Shown: positions 1-12,700 of the stretch, one piece after another
Numbering within the stretch: position 1 is the first letter of the stretch
Layout of the letters: every line of letters begins with the position of its first letter
The notes under the pieces: generated by a model
Seen by the model: only the letters and a program-made list of their open reading frames with translations
What the model was told of the DNA's origin: nothing
Database searches by the model: none
Program-made: the position numbers and the translations under genes
Source of the DNA: Hyaloperonospora brassicae
Taxonomy: Eukaryota; Oomycota; Peronosporomycetes; Peronosporales; Peronosporaceae
NCBI GenBank assembly: GCA_947650285.1
Contig: CANTFL010000917.1
Coordinates: 1 to 64,000, forward strand
Reading direction: 5' to 3'
Length of the DNA stretch: 64,000 bases

Positions 1-114
1 GGGAGTGCTGTTTTGTTGGCGTCTGCGTCTTCAGTCATCGTTCGGCTTGTGAGTCGTTAAAGTCTTGTGGTTGAGCACTCACGGTTGGTGAGTGCTGTCT
101 TGAGAAGGGGGTGA
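1..114 (+). mobile_element. 3' internal end of an LTR retrotransposon
   Basis: This is the last internal stretch of an element whose body lies left of the window. It ends in a purine-rich run (about 101-111, gagaagggggtg-like) directly before the LTR start, as expected for the polypurine tract that primes plus-strand synthesis. The region holds a 9-bp inverted repeat (agcactcac ... gtgagtgct, about 75-97), the same kind of short hairpin seen all through the gypsy element at the right end. No coding sequence was recognised. Confidence 0.6.
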
Positions 115-442
115 TGTAATGGGCCACCCCGTTACATAAGTAGTTTCGATTAAGTTTACATGTTACTTAAGTAGGGGTGTTACTTTCGAAGTAGCGAAAG
201 TAGCACGTCGTATATTTTAGCTGGTTTTAATGGGCTCAGTACCATTATTAGCCAGTAAGATATAGACACGTAGATTGAGTGGTTCCCATGAGTCCAAGGG
301 AACCATTCGTACTTAGGATGATTTTAAAAGACAAAATATAAACAGAGTTAAAAATACTTAACACCTAAGACTTGGGCTTTGAGCTTCCTCAAAGCGTTAG
401 AAATAGTGTACGCTAAGTACGGGTTATTCTAGCCCCGTTACA
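115..442 (+). mobile_element. 3' LTR of a gypsy-type retrotransposon
   Basis: The LTR starts TGTAATGGG and ends CCCCGTTACA. These termini are inverted complements apart from one C-to-T change, and the same TGTAACGGGG...CCCCGTTACA ends bound the LTR at 57743-58154. Length is about 328 bp. The preceding purine tract makes it the 3' LTR of a plus-strand element. Internal hairpins include ctttcg...cgaaag near 185-202 and ggttccc...gggaacc near 281-306. It sits inside a SINE, whose 3' part follows immediately, so the retrotransposon inserted into an older SINE. Confidence 0.75.
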
Positions 443-604
443 CTCTCACTGTGTACAATATTCCTTGAGGGTAATAATCGCAGTACAAATTTCACAGTAG
501 CAAAAAACCTGCCACTACCTCTCAAAAACCATGGGTGGAATATACCGGATATAGTGGGTCGTTGGCGTACCCGAATATACCTCACCAAACCAACCAACCT
601 AGAA
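443..604 (+). mobile_element. SINE, 3' part only, interrupted by the LTR element
   Basis: This stretch aligns by eye over about 155 bp with 41731-41890, including the shared block 'actacctctcaa', a shared 'tggaatata' block and the end 'accaacctaga'. The 41.7-kb copy has tRNA-like A and B boxes upstream. Here that head is replaced by the LTR, which cuts in just after the B-box region. The head should lie beyond the 5' LTR of the nested retrotransposon, outside the window. The SINE ends exactly where homology between the inverted arms begins. Confidence 0.7.
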
Positions 605-1891
605 ACCTGCCCTGCCACGGTTTAGCAGCAGCTTCTTTTGTTTTGATCCTTTGCTACCCGTTAACTCGTTCCAAGTAAACAAAAATTCGCGCAATCGAGC
701 TTCGGATTCAGGATGCCACGAGCTAATACTATCTTATCCTTGTGAGCAGGCATCCATGTCAGGCATACCTCGTCTTCGCACATTGGCAATCATCGCAATA
801 TATAGGCTTGCAGAGCGGAACATTCTATTCGGAAAGATGTCGAAGACTTGAAGCAGTAAAGCTGTACGCTTGATGCAGTAAGATGGCGAACATAATTGTA
901 CAAGCGCGAGCACAATGTATGGTAAATTGGGAATGTATGTACGCACCGCTTTGTTAAAATTTGCGTGGTGAGTGATGAGGTCGTATTAGCGATACAGCGT
1001 ACTTACCGAAAGCGCATTATAACAAATTGATGCTTGCACTACACCTATCTAGCAAAACGCGTGGAGGTAATAGCAATTCCTTTAAGTGGCAGATGATGTT
1101 GCCGGGATCGTGTGTGTGTTTGTCCTGCGTGTGTCGGCAAATGTGCTGTGAACAAGATCGTTGCGCTGACATGTAGCTATTCCATATCGGCGCAACCTTA
1201 GTTTTTTATCTAAGAGTAGCCATACCTTTTTTGTACTCGACACAGAAAATTTGCTGCTGCCACGCTATGTTCGTAGCAGCAGAGCTCGCATCTTCGCCTC
1301 TCTTGGTTACCCACAGGCTCATTCCAATTTTCCTCGTCAAAGTGATGCACATGCGGTGTTTCGTGCCCTTTACGCGCCTTAAGCATTCGTATAATCGTAA
1401 GTATCATCATCGAACGTTGCGCGCTGCTTTATAATTAGAGCGGAGCTTGGTCTAATCAGCAAAGAATGCGGTATTATCTAAAAGTTACACGGCTGCTCAT
1501 TTTTGAGAACCGCTGCAGCATCAGGTCATATCAGATTACATACACACCGCACTCCCTCCGGCGTACGAGCTACAACAAACTATCGGCTAGCTAGTATGCG
1601 AGTGGGTGTGCCAAGCTGTTGCATCTGGTAGGTGCGCTTATCGATTGTAAAGCGGTTTGACGCGTCAGATTGATTTCAAATTGACAAGTCTGTATTGAGA
1701 TGAAGTCGGTTTCCACAATGAGAGACGTCGACAATTTGCGGCGCCAATATTCCCGAATTGTCTACTCTTACCTTCTGGCCAAATTACTCATCCCTCCCAC
1801 AAGTTCTACACCATTCGCCCTCCGTATTCAGGTTCAATTATGTGCCCAAACATAACGTGCACCCAGCGCATGGCCATTCATGGCTTCGCCT
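605..1891. other. Left arm, 3' flank of the BRCT-gene copy
   Basis: This is non-coding flank between the arm edge and the stop codon of the gene copy, matched at 33038-34325. It has only short open frames. One on the minus strand (1210-1410) has several Cys/His residues but is changed in the mirror copy and cannot be assigned. Confidence 0.5.
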
Positions 1892-4704
1892 CTACTTGCG
1901 CCGGCGACTTCCGCCGCTTGTAGTCTCTAGACGGTTTTTGGTGAAATCGATGTGCTGCTGCAAGATGCTACTCAGAATGAGCTCGGAGGAGTAGATGCGC
2001 GCCGGATTTGCCAGCGCCAATGCTCTGCGAGCTGATGCCGTGGCCAAGGCTGTCTCACTCGAAATAACCACGTCGGTTGGACCAGCACTGCCATTAGCTA
2101 CTGCTGTTCCACCGGCACATTCGACAATTTTTACTAAGTCTTTCACCGGCGGAAGAATTGACTTGTGGTTGGTGATAAACACTTGGTGACCGGCGAAAAG
2201 TTTCTGTCGTTGCTCCAAAGTAAAGTCGTACATCGTTTTCTGGAGATCAAACTGCCACTTTCCTTCTGCCTCCGCATCTTTTAGACAGTATTCCCGCTCA
2301 CTTAGAGACGCACCTACACGTGCCGACTCATCCAGCCATCGCTTATCAACGACATGCGCGCACCGCGATATCCCGCAAAGCATTTTTACAGTTCGTTTAA
2401 GCTGATTTCGGGGGGCGAGAACATGCGTTGCCTTCTCGATGTCTTCTTCGTAAACAGCACCTACAATTAAACCAATTTTCTTTCGAATTGAAGCAGTCGG
2501 TTCAATGCCGGTGAGGACGATACGCACTTCTAAGACCTTTGACCCGTGTCCAGCCGACTGTGTGCTCACGGAAAGCTGAGTAGTATCGATCTCGCTGATG
2601 GGCTGATCCGCTGGTATACGTGGACTAAGCTGGGTTGGCATCAGTGCCGTGTCATCTGGATCCTCGGCCTTTCTTTTCAACCACTTCCTCTTAGGTGTTT
2701 TCAGAGTTGGCGAGGATGTAGCAACGAGGGCAACATTCTTTTTTCGAATTGCGATAGCTGGAGCATCTGTTGATTTGATGCATGAACGCCTAGGTATCTT
2801 CGATAGAGGTGTATCATTTGATCTCCCTTTCACGTCCCTTGGGCTTGGAACCAGCTCACCCTGTTTGCTGTCTTGACCATCTCTCAGGTTCGAGGCAGTA
2901 GAGCCTGTTGAACCAGTTATAAAAGAGGCTTCCTCATATTGTGACGCCATTCGAGATTGAACGAAATGTCTAAATTCCTTTCTCTTTTTCAACGTCGATT
3001 CAGTAATTATTCGGTCGTGGTGTATTTCTCGCTCGTCCGTCACAAGGCATCCCTCTTTTTCTCTTTCTGCTCGTTGTGCAACAGCGTGGGCGCTCTCCAA
3101 TGCCTTCGATACTTGATCAAACCAAAAATCAATTCTTGTTCGTTTTGTTGATACGAGGATGATTTCACCTACTGATTCGTCGGTGATAACCAAGCTCCAC
3201 TCTTTCTCTCCACGCACTCGCTCACCGATTTCCAGATTAGGAGAGTGAGTATCAAAGTCAAATAAAGCTGTGTGCTGATTCCAACCTTCCAGCTTGAAAA
3301 TTAGCAGCCATCTAGCATACAGAACAACGTCAACCAATTCCCACTGTGGCGAGCTCGAATTGCTTCGAGGCGCCATCCAAAAAACTCCAGGAAGGTGGTC
3401 GTCGTAAAACGATGCAAATTTTGTCGGCATTGTATCCTTATTCACAAGCTGAACCGATACCTCCTTGCGCAAGGGGAGTTCGCTGACCATCCGGCCTTGA
3501 TGAAGCACTTCAGTTCGCGATCCGTTGTTTTCCAAAAACCCTCCAACTGTATCAGCCCAACGTTGGCTCTCCAGCGCATCCTTCCAGGTCAAGACAAGTA
3601 TTGTGTCTCGCCTAATCAGTGCAAAACCACGTGCTTCATCCGATGATTTGAACATTGATACGCTGGTTGGAACGTGTTCTAGAAATACTGCATCTTGCTT
3701 GAGCTGCAGGCAATACAGGATTGTAGACGACTCATCCGATCCAGTCGTCCGCCTTTTTGCTGCAAACCAACGTTCCATCCTGAAAGCAATGCATATCAAT
3801 CTGATTTGACTGGCTGAACAATCCTGTGTCAGCTTGCAAACAGGGATGGCTAGAACCGCTCCGAGCATTCGCATGCGACAGTGACACCTCACCGCAGAGC
3901 AACAGTTTGTTATTTGACAAATCGTTGAAATTATTAGCTCCGTCACCGTTAAAGCACGTCTGTAACGCGATCAACACCTTTTCATCTTGCGCGCCCAACT
4001 CGATTAGATGGATGTAGCGCTCGCTCTCTTGAACAACATATTTTAGTCGAGCGGCACGATCAGTATCCTTTGGTATTGCCCGCGTTGCAGCCATTACGAG
4101 CAATATCGTTTTCTTTAGCTTTTGAGAAGGTGACGCTTAGCGCTTTGACAAACTGAATGAGTTCATCGAAGCGATTTAGCGGACGCGCGACCAACTCATC
4201 GACAGTCAGAAACTGACTCTGTAAGTACTTTTCCAAAAGCTCGCCATCCCACTCGTTTTTGCCCTTCTCGAACGCGATTTGCAATGCCGTGTTGGTGGCA
4301 TCTCTTCTAGAAAATAGTTGTCCGTACACAATTCGAAGGATGCTTAGCATATCCTCCAAAGTTTCCACCAAAACGTCGCACTTCCCGTCAAAAGAACAGG
4401 CGTTTTCATCATCTATTGGATCCACAATTAGCTTAAGTTTTCCTTGATAGAACGTGTGGAGGTACTTGAGTTGAGCTGTCGCCTCGACGAACCTGTCGAA
4501 GGCGATGTTATCCAAGAGAGTGCCACTTCGCGACCGACGAGCAAACCGCAACTTTCTTGCTAATTCTTTTTCAACACTTTCAAGAAAGTGCACGTAATTG
4601 TCGTCCTTTTCCAACTGCGCCCGGAGATTTGCCTGCGCGGCTTCCCACTTCTCTCGCATCACTTGGCGTTTCTTCGCGGTCGAATCAAAATGTCGTTTGG
4701 TCAT
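1892..4704 (-). pseudogene. DH/PH-like and tandem-BRCT protein gene, frameshifted left copy
   Basis: This is the inverted duplicate of the open gene at 30227-33037. The start codon (minus strand, 4702-4704), stop and most of the protein are preserved. Two single-base insertions relative to the right copy break it. One is an extra base near 4064, just after residue ~205, which ends the first part at 4060. The other is an extra base in a T run at 3753-3757 (five instead of four), between the PH-like segments. Downstream, a long open stretch still encodes the second PH-like region and both BRCT domains, so loss of function looks recent. Apart from these indels the two copies differ at only a small share of sites by eye. 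A sequencing error in the T run is possible but would not explain the other insertion. Confidence 0.85.
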
Positions 4705-6095
4705 CAGCTTATCGACCAATCAACATGACGTGTTTACGTCCCTGAGAAAAGGACTATTTTACGCGGTCCAGGGTCCAAATCGGCGATTTATTTGTTATTT
4801 TCCGTGTGCTTAAACAAGTAGACAGACAGTAGCTTATCACTTGAATAGTATTTGATTCAGCATTAAAAGTAGCTCTGGTATGAACCATATTGTTGGTCAT
4901 TCATTGTTGACGACTTGGTAGGGCTTTCGATTCGAATCGAGAGGGACCTGTAATAAAATAACGTGTCCTATATAGATCGATTGGTCCTCAACGTGGCGTA
5001 CTGATTACGTCGGAAATGGCGATGAAGCCAACGGACTTTAAACTTCGCTCGATTATGTCTTATTCATACACCATGGATTACGAAAACAGCATTGTAGTGG
5101 GTAGGTATCTATTGCGTACGTGCGATGTTGTACGACATTTTATAAGACATTAAGCGTTGTTTTGAGAAGGCCGATTCTTTCAATGACACGCTGCCATGTA
5201 CTTTCATGAGGGCATTGTGGCACCTGGCACGTGATTATACTACGTTTCATCCGTAGCAATTAGAACAGCAAACATCAGACTTCGCTAGCAACGGCGCCGC
5301 CTTAAACATATAAATATTTATGGGCGAAGGTAAACTATTTAATAATCTTTGCTAGTATCATTGACCAAAATTATCTTCTCCGATCCCATTGAGGATATGG
5401 TCTTTTCGGGTCTAATTAGAGATATTATCTCCTCTAGTCTGATTCAGGATATTATATTTTGCGGCTCCCTTATAAAACAAAATATGTGCAGGTCATTAAG
5501 TAACTTTAGTTGTTGCACGTCATATAAAAAAGACCGATTTAGACCTTTAAGCGTTACTATTCTCCGTAGTTTCTCCCACCATTTTTATCATTAAATTTCA
5601 GCAATACACCACAGTTTCCAACAGGACTTGCGCAATGAATAAAAGCAACATGTCAGCATTCGATTTGTACTTTGTAAAGCACACTTGTACGTTAAATAGA
5701 TTCTAATTAAAACTTTTTCAGTATAATATGTGCATGTTCTTATCATGGTAAGCGTCTTCGTTTATTCTTCGCAGTTCAGAACACATTCAATGAGTAGTAT
5801 GATCCCTTTCACACAGTCAATAGAATAGATATATTATAATGTCATAAGTATGAGTGTGAGCTTCCTCTTTCCAATTAAAGAATGGTGCTGTCCGTCTGAC
5901 GATCACATTCGTCTATCATGGGATTAGTGCATGTAGATAGCTACCACACCACGTATGGTATCGATTCCCTTATACAAGACCACAGGCAAAGGCGATTTAA
6001 CCTCATGGTATAGCTGATATAATACTAGCCATCGATAATCGTTTTGTATGTCAAATTTTAAAATTTAAAAATAAATTGGATGAGCCAATCGAACA
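4705..6095. other. Upstream flank of the left BRCT copy, no gene seen
   Basis: AT-rich DNA between the gene copy and the TIR element, mirrored at about 28512-30226. It would hold the promoter of the minus-strand gene. No motif can be assigned with confidence and open frames are short and not conserved in frame between arms. The right arm has a solo LTR in this interval that is absent here. Confidence 0.5.
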
Positions 6096-6185
6096 TTAAA
6101 TATAGGAAATTGCTAAATTCAGACCTCTTTTCCTTAAATTCACACCCTTCCTTCAAAATCTTATATATATAATCCCTATTCATTT

Positions 6186-6343
6186 TAAGATTTGATTGAC
6201 ACAACGTCCCACGTAATTTGTGTCACTTGGGTTTAGTCCAAATCTCCACCTTCACGCGCCTTGAGGACCGTTGTCACTGTTAGGTACAACACGTACGCCC
6301 AGCCAGCGCAAGAGATGTCATTGAAGGCCAGCAGGTACAACTT
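6186..6343 (-). pseudogene. Captured fragment, very-long-chain 3-hydroxyacyl-CoA dehydratase (HACD/PTPLA)
   Basis: Degraded copy of the fragment at 28276-28428. It reads a YLLAFN...GWAYV-like stretch on the minus strand, then a stop (tta at 6233-6235) after '...GGDLD'. The intact family makes an ER membrane enzyme of very-long-chain fatty-acid elongation; only its first transmembrane region is represented. Confidence 0.6.
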
Positions 6344-6436
6344 TAGTTGCGAGGACTACGCATACAAAAAGAGGGAACTATGGTCAGCCTCTGCGTTGCA
6401 ACCTGGACATTCGTCTGTATCTCCCCTTGTTCTCAC

Positions 6437-6700
6437 CTTTTTGGTCTGCACGACCGTTCGTGGAAAGTCGTCAAGAATAAATCCACGACGGCATTTCGAA
6501 CTCTTGATGGCGTCCTTAATGATACCGACAACAATCTCGTCGGTCACAAGTGCAGCCGACTCTATCGCTGCCTTTTAACCTTTTTGCCTATGTCGGTTCC
6601 AGCAGCTACAGCAGCGCACAAGATGTCGCCCGTAGCCAAGTGGCAGAGAAAGTACTCGTCTTTGTCCAGCGGCGATTGCGTACCTTGTGTATATAAGATT
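6437..6700 (-). pseudogene. Captured adenylate kinase fragment, left copy
   Basis: Minus-strand remnant of an adenylate kinase: the [22 protein letters not shown] part is readable, followed by a frameshift in the 'GKK..AAMESG' region and a stop, then recovered similarity to the '[13 protein letters not shown]' and 'RRGFILDDFPRTVVQ' stretches. The P-loop (GGPGSGKG) that precedes GTQ in the family is missing because the fragment starts at the TIR. It is more decayed than the right-arm copy. The fragment ends at a GTGAG sequence that looks like a captured intron donor. Confidence 0.8.
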
Positions 6701-6799
6701 TTGAAGGAAGGGTGTTGATCTGAGGAAAAGGGGTGTGGATTTAGATTCCCTAAATATATTTTGGTTTGGATGGACATATACCTCGCTTCTATAATCACA

Positions 6800-9700
6800 T
6801 AATATAAAGTACGCAGAAAAGTTCAGGTAAAGTTAGCTTGACGCGGCAAATACAGGTTTACCATAATTTGCTACTAATATTATGATCACAAAAGATGATT
6901 ATGTAACTCAGCTGCTCAACAGATAGTTTAATTGGACTACATCGGAACTATGCTGCTGTTTGCAGGTCGACGAAAAAGCTTCGATACGAGATGCCCTTAT
7001 TTCAGACAGTAGAGGGAAACGCCTCGCTGTGAATGTTTGACAACACTAACAAAAAGTTGTCGTATGAATGATAATACGATGAAGATGAGGCTCAACATGT
7101 CCAATTAATTTGGACGCATATAATCCTATGTCTGAGAGGCCAATTTGAAGACGCATTTGTGTTTAGAATGAAAATATTTTCTTAAGTTTTGTACTATAAA
7201 TATATGAACTTATCGCAGCTTTATCAGGGTTCCTAGCTCTGCTATAGTTCTTGTGGCAAACCTTTTTGATGCATGCTCATGCCCCGTAATCTTGATGCAT
7301 CATGATTTATGAAAAGAAGAATTTTGTTGTACTTGACCCATGTCCCTTGAAAAAGTGTATTGTGAAAAGAACCGTATATGCCCATCTCATCCGCATGGAG
7401 ATGAAGTTGCTTGCTTAATCGACTTACGTGTCGGGAAGAGACTCAAAGCTTAGTTCAAGATGCGGCTTATATGGCGTCACATTATCAATGACTTTAAAAT
7501 AGGCAATGTTCCTCGACTCTCTCATGAACAAAAAATCTCACCCGTTAAGAATGATTACCAATTTTATAGCGTGCATTTGCGATACGAAATATTTGGAGAG
7601 GGCATTGGTAGATTAATTTCGTCGTGTGTTTCCAGTGTTTCAAAATCTAGATAAGTTAGATCGAATGACCCTCAATATGGACCAGAAAAGCGAGTGCAGC
7701 TCTGTTGTGAGATCACAACAGCGTAGCGGATAGTCAAAAAATTAAGGATAAACAAGTGCAGAGACTTGCCAATTCTGCAACTTCAAGATAATGGGAAGGT
7801 AAAGTGACGGACTCTGTTCCAAGATAAAGAATCGTGTATTGCTGTTCCAAGGTATAGGGTATCCTAATTACTTTTAAAAATCGGAGCGACAATATATGAA
7901 GTAGCTTCATGCTGTAGTTGACTTTCATTTCTCGAACGCCTTCCTCCGATGCCAGATGGTAGGGAACCAAATCCCAAGTACATTGTGCGCGAAACTCCTT
8001 ACGAGCGCGACAGAGCGCCTTGTAAGCGACAATATACAATAGTGACGGCAAGTGTAATAGTTGCTCATTACACCCCCAAAGGCAATAAGTATGAAAAATT
8101 ATCGACATCGATCTGTATGTCTGGCTTGACAATATCCAATTCTTATTGTGTTTCGGATTGCCCGATATACAAGTCAGCTGGTATCACATAGATGTCAATA
8201 TTCCTGCATCTGGTTTATCGAATGGAGGTAAGATGAACGTCTTACAGGTATCAAAAAGATGTGAATGTGCAAAAAAGGAGTGCGATGTACTCTCTGATGG
8301 AACAGTTCTCACGACCGCACAAGAGCACAGTATGGTTAGAAGCAGCATTTGAAGCAAGCTGCGGCGGATATGCACAAAACACAGGCAGCAAACAAATTAT
8401 CTAAGCGTAATGGGGTATGGATACATGTCTTGAAGGAGACATGCACAAAAGAAAGTAAAGTGGTCTGGAAGAGGACTCAAGACAGTGCTATATTGGCTGG
8501 AGGAGAATCCGTACAGAAAATTGCTGTGGCAGCGCTAGAGAACGTTGAGAAGACACACGTCCTTAAGCAATCGATGAGTGTATAGTGTCCAAGTAAACAA
8601 TTACAAAGGGTCGGAGATCCAGAATTGCTGACTAAAGCTTCCACTCCCCGCGGTCCTAAGACATTATGTCTTTAATCTGATCCGCGTGCCTTGTTAGATC
8701 CTGTGCCCACTTTCTGTACCGTCGGTAATCAGACTTGAGATATTGCTACGGGTCTTGGGAGATGTCGATATCGCTTCGAGTTAGAGCTTGAGGCTATCTG
8801 TATTTGTGCAAGAATCTTCACACAGCGATCTGAGTATGTTTTGGTCTGTATCCGAGATCACCTGTAGACTTTAGTCCGAGATCGCATGATCTGCCTTTTA
8901 AGCACTTGTTCCATGTCATAGATACTTACTTCCCACTTGGTCTTTCCTTCTGATCACTTGAACAATCTTGGTATTGTTAGATAGTTATGCGTAAGGATCA
9001 TTATGTCGATCTTGCCTTTTCAGGACTTCCTTTCTTGCTGCGTCCAATCACAGTCGAGGCGTCTCGAGAGATCCTGCTAATTAGGGGCGAATATATCCAG
9101 AAATATATGTTCTTCTTGTCACAATATTGCGGGTTCTTGTTCTAGTGGATAAATGTTCCAATCCTGATAGAGGAGGCCTAGTATCTTCAATAGAAGAAAA
9201 AGTTTGAGGTCTGCTTCTTAACCAACCAAATTAAGAGGCAATCTCTCACCACGCCTATGTTTACTTATATGATACCTGTCAAACCTATACCAAATTTACA
9301 TTGAATCACTTCCTTGAACACGTATCAGATCTAGTGAACCGTACTTAAATATGATGCATATATCGCAATACGGGGGTCCCTAAAATAAGGTTATCTCCGA
9401 CCAAACTATCACAATGTCCAGGTTATTCGGATAATATCCAAACATCGGATGAATATCAAATATCGAGCAAAGTATGGGCTAATCGACTGTGGGTATCAAT
9501 TCGAACACAATCTACTCACTCTTTTAATCTAGTATCACGTGGATAATCTCAAATCTTCTCGGTACTTAAATATTGATTGTCATGTTCAATCACTATTAGA
9601 TTTCTTTTCACTGGACCACACCACCGATACCAAATGTGGTGTCAATACCTTGGTAGGTAGCGTGTTTGTATCCCCTCGATCTGTCTCCAATTCGTTGGTT

Positions 9701-12700
9701 TATCGTCCGATGTGCTGTATGGAGATATATGATATTTCTTTGGTTCTTCATCGCGAATCCCCTTGGGAAATTGATGGGTATACTAGGGCAAGGAGCCGTC
9801 GATCCCGCTAGTACTGTATCGTATTCCAGCCGTTGAACGATCCGTACCATATGTCGTGGGAATGTTCCATACATATCACGTCCAACTTGCAATAAATTGT
9901 CTCTGATATAGTGGGGTCCATCGACCCGGTCTGGGTTTTATTCGTGGGGGAAACTTTACCAGATCACCACCGTTACACCTTAGACTTCTATTGATAAAGT
10001 AAACCAGTTGCATTCTTCGAAGATTTGCTTTTATTTGTCCGGTTCCTTTCCTATATTGAGTGGATAGAGACCAACTATGTCAAAATAGTAATTTTGTCAC
10101 GCAACCACGGATTTAGTTCGTTTGCAAGGAACAACTGCGATCCAAAGTTTCTTGATTGGTACCGACCAAGTATAGGTACTTGTACTATTTGTACGATTGC
10201 GTCTCCAGAATGACTTTGAACCAGACAGATCGTATAACAATAATGCAAACTAAGCAATTCTTTAAATATACGATCTGCGTAGTGAAAGGTCTAGCGTATC
10301 CGTGTACCCATCGTGAAAGACTATTACGATTACTGATATTCCGTCGGAAACGAAAATTGCTGAGAAGGAACGGGTTTTCGAGTAGCTTGTTCGATTAATA
10401 AAAGCGTTCTCGATGGGAATACAGATATTTATTGATGCTTTAACGATCCTGGGGTGCTTCAGGGTATTCTTCTATGTTAAAATTTAGTCGAAACGAAGTA
10501 TGTAATATCTAAACACGTACCATTCGATCTGCCTAAGAACAAATGCACTCGACACGAGATCATACAGAAACGAAGCAAAAAAACAGTGTACCATGAAGTA
10601 GTTGCGATTTCCTCGAGATTAGGTCACGGTGATCGACACGATATTTGACGATCTCATAGCAGCAGATCATGTTTGGTAGTTACCTCCTAAGATGGAGCCT
10701 CAACGAACGTCTATGATTGTAGGACCATAGGAATGTGTCGGATAAAACATGACTTTGAACAAACTGGGGGCTACAACGGCATCTATATAGACGCCGACTC
10801 CGAAGAAAGGTGCGATCATAAATGGCGTATCAACGAATAAGCTTATACGTACATGGATCAGATGGACAGAATCTGCGAAGTCCTGGTGCATTAGCGGGCA
10901 TTACCATACAAGCATTGAGTAGACTCAGCGTCATGATCTGGGACTGGTATTGAATCATAGGCTAAGCAATTCACAGCTTCATTTGACCAATGTGATATGG
11001 ATTCGATGAGACAGGTGCAAGATTTTGTGTCAATATTATTCAACAATGTTTCTTCCTAGACGGTACATGATAGAAATCAGAGGTGGAGATCCATAGGTTT
11101 GTCCTCACTTCTGAAGATTGTTTGCACTCAGGCGCAAGCACAACTTGTATGTCAACTTCAAGGAGTTTGTATTTGGAGCGAGATAAATAACGCTTATTAT
11201 CTATAAAGTGTAGCGTACGCCTGATCGAGACACGATCAAGGTAATCAACGACCGGCCTCTTCAGTAGAATTCACGGAAATCCAAACTTTTTGAAATAATG
11301 GCGTACTTGCGCAAGTACATGTAAACTACGAAGGGATGACGGTGCACCTTTCTTGTGTACTCAATCACCATCTGAACTGCTACTAAAACGATTAATTTCA
11401 GCGTTCATTTGAATCTACCAAATAAATATTGACGAAACAGCGAAGGCTGGCCATTGAAAATTAATACAGACCGATTCAGGTGGTCTGTAACACCTGCAAT
11501 TTGTCAACTCACTAATTTTGGAGAAATACACCACGAATGATGTGGAATGAGCCGTTTATTACCAGTCGGGTCTTTTGCTACAGTACAAATGTAATCATAA
11601 ATCATAAATTGCCTGGTTATTTAATTTAGAGCAGCAAGGAGCTACGGGTCTATAGAGTTAGGGGACAAACCTCTCGTTTTTGTGTGCGAGTAATGCGTTA
11701 CCACTTATGGTAAACTCCAGGCTCAAACCTCTCAAGAAGCTGGCTGTCGTTTTTGGCCAATTCTACTTTATGGGAAGGGAAAAAGGATACGTTGATGTGG
11801 TCGATGGTAGGATCTTGGGCTCATCTAATGACAATCCTTCTGCAAAAAGCAAATGTGGGATATCCATTCTGAAACGGTAACTTCAAGTGCTCAGCGGTTA
11901 ACATCTCTTGATGAACCGAGAAAAGCGTACGTACACGATAAGGAACAGGTGTTATTGATGGAATATCTTCCAAATTCTTTTCGGAAAGCTTAAACTTTGA
12001 TCGGCGGTGAAGGGATCCCATATGCTTGATACACAGTACGCAACGAGCTGCTATTCCGGTCCACATCTTTTACCAGTGACACACAATCTGTCATTATTCC
12101 CAATCAAAATCATCAACGGTTGTAGGATATGAATGATTTTTACCATGGCCCAGCTATAGTGCATGGCCCAGATAGAGTGCATCACGGTCAGTGAGAAACC
12201 ACCTAGAGTTCATCCGGTACTTTGTTTCGTGACTCCAGTATCGATTAGTGTGAAAGCACGTGCGTGGTTGATAGCTATATCGATGCATAAGTCCCATTTT
12301 TAGACTTAATAAATCATTGCAGAATCTACCAGTTCTGGCAGAGCACTAGTACATCGTTTCCATGGGCTTCGTCTTCAGATTACTCGGAGACGAATTGAAC
12401 AATACGTTTCTTTGCGTGTTTTGCTGCCTATTTAGCAAGGTGAGAAATCGTATCGGCCTTCCCGGGTTGACAACAGATTAAGACTACGTTCGAGTCGTTT
12501 ACAAAACTGTGATTGCCGACTCCGTTACTTGTTCCGTAAACTGTCGAAAACAGGAACCCACTGCTCACGGCGGAAGTTTAGCGTGATCCAGTAATTTAAA
12601 ACATATTAAACGTTCGTCTGTCTACCATCCAATATTCGATGACCCGGAAAACATGTAAGCTGGTTTCCCGAAGAGCTACTGACTAAGAGGGTACACTACG

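Larger units (their letters stand above)
6096..6758 (-). mobile_element. Gene-capturing TIR element (Pack-MULE-like), left copy
   Basis: The element runs from about 6105 to 6750 (646 bp). Its ends are inverted repeats of about 60 bp, each reading ggaa-ttgctaaattc-type ends followed by two 'cacacccttccttcaaaat'-like blocks. It is flanked by an 8-bp target duplication taaatata (6097-6104 and 6751-6758). Long TIRs with an 8-9-bp duplication are typical of Mutator-like elements. The interior is not a transposase but pieces of two host genes, adenylate kinase and a 3-hydroxyacyl-CoA dehydratase, both on the minus strand here. The same insertion is at the mirror site in the right arm, so it predates the arm duplication. 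Confidence 0.8.

Noticed and set aside
1210..1410. Cys/His-rich 66-codon frame, possible transposase zinc finger
   Set aside because: Residue spacing fits no family I can name, and the frame differs in the mirror copy.
11821..12066. 81-codon minus-strand frame, identical at 22555-22800
   Set aside because: The DNA is collinear with the gypsy RNase H-integrase joint on the other strand (62040-62260). The repeat in both arms is only the inverted duplication, not conservation of a protein.
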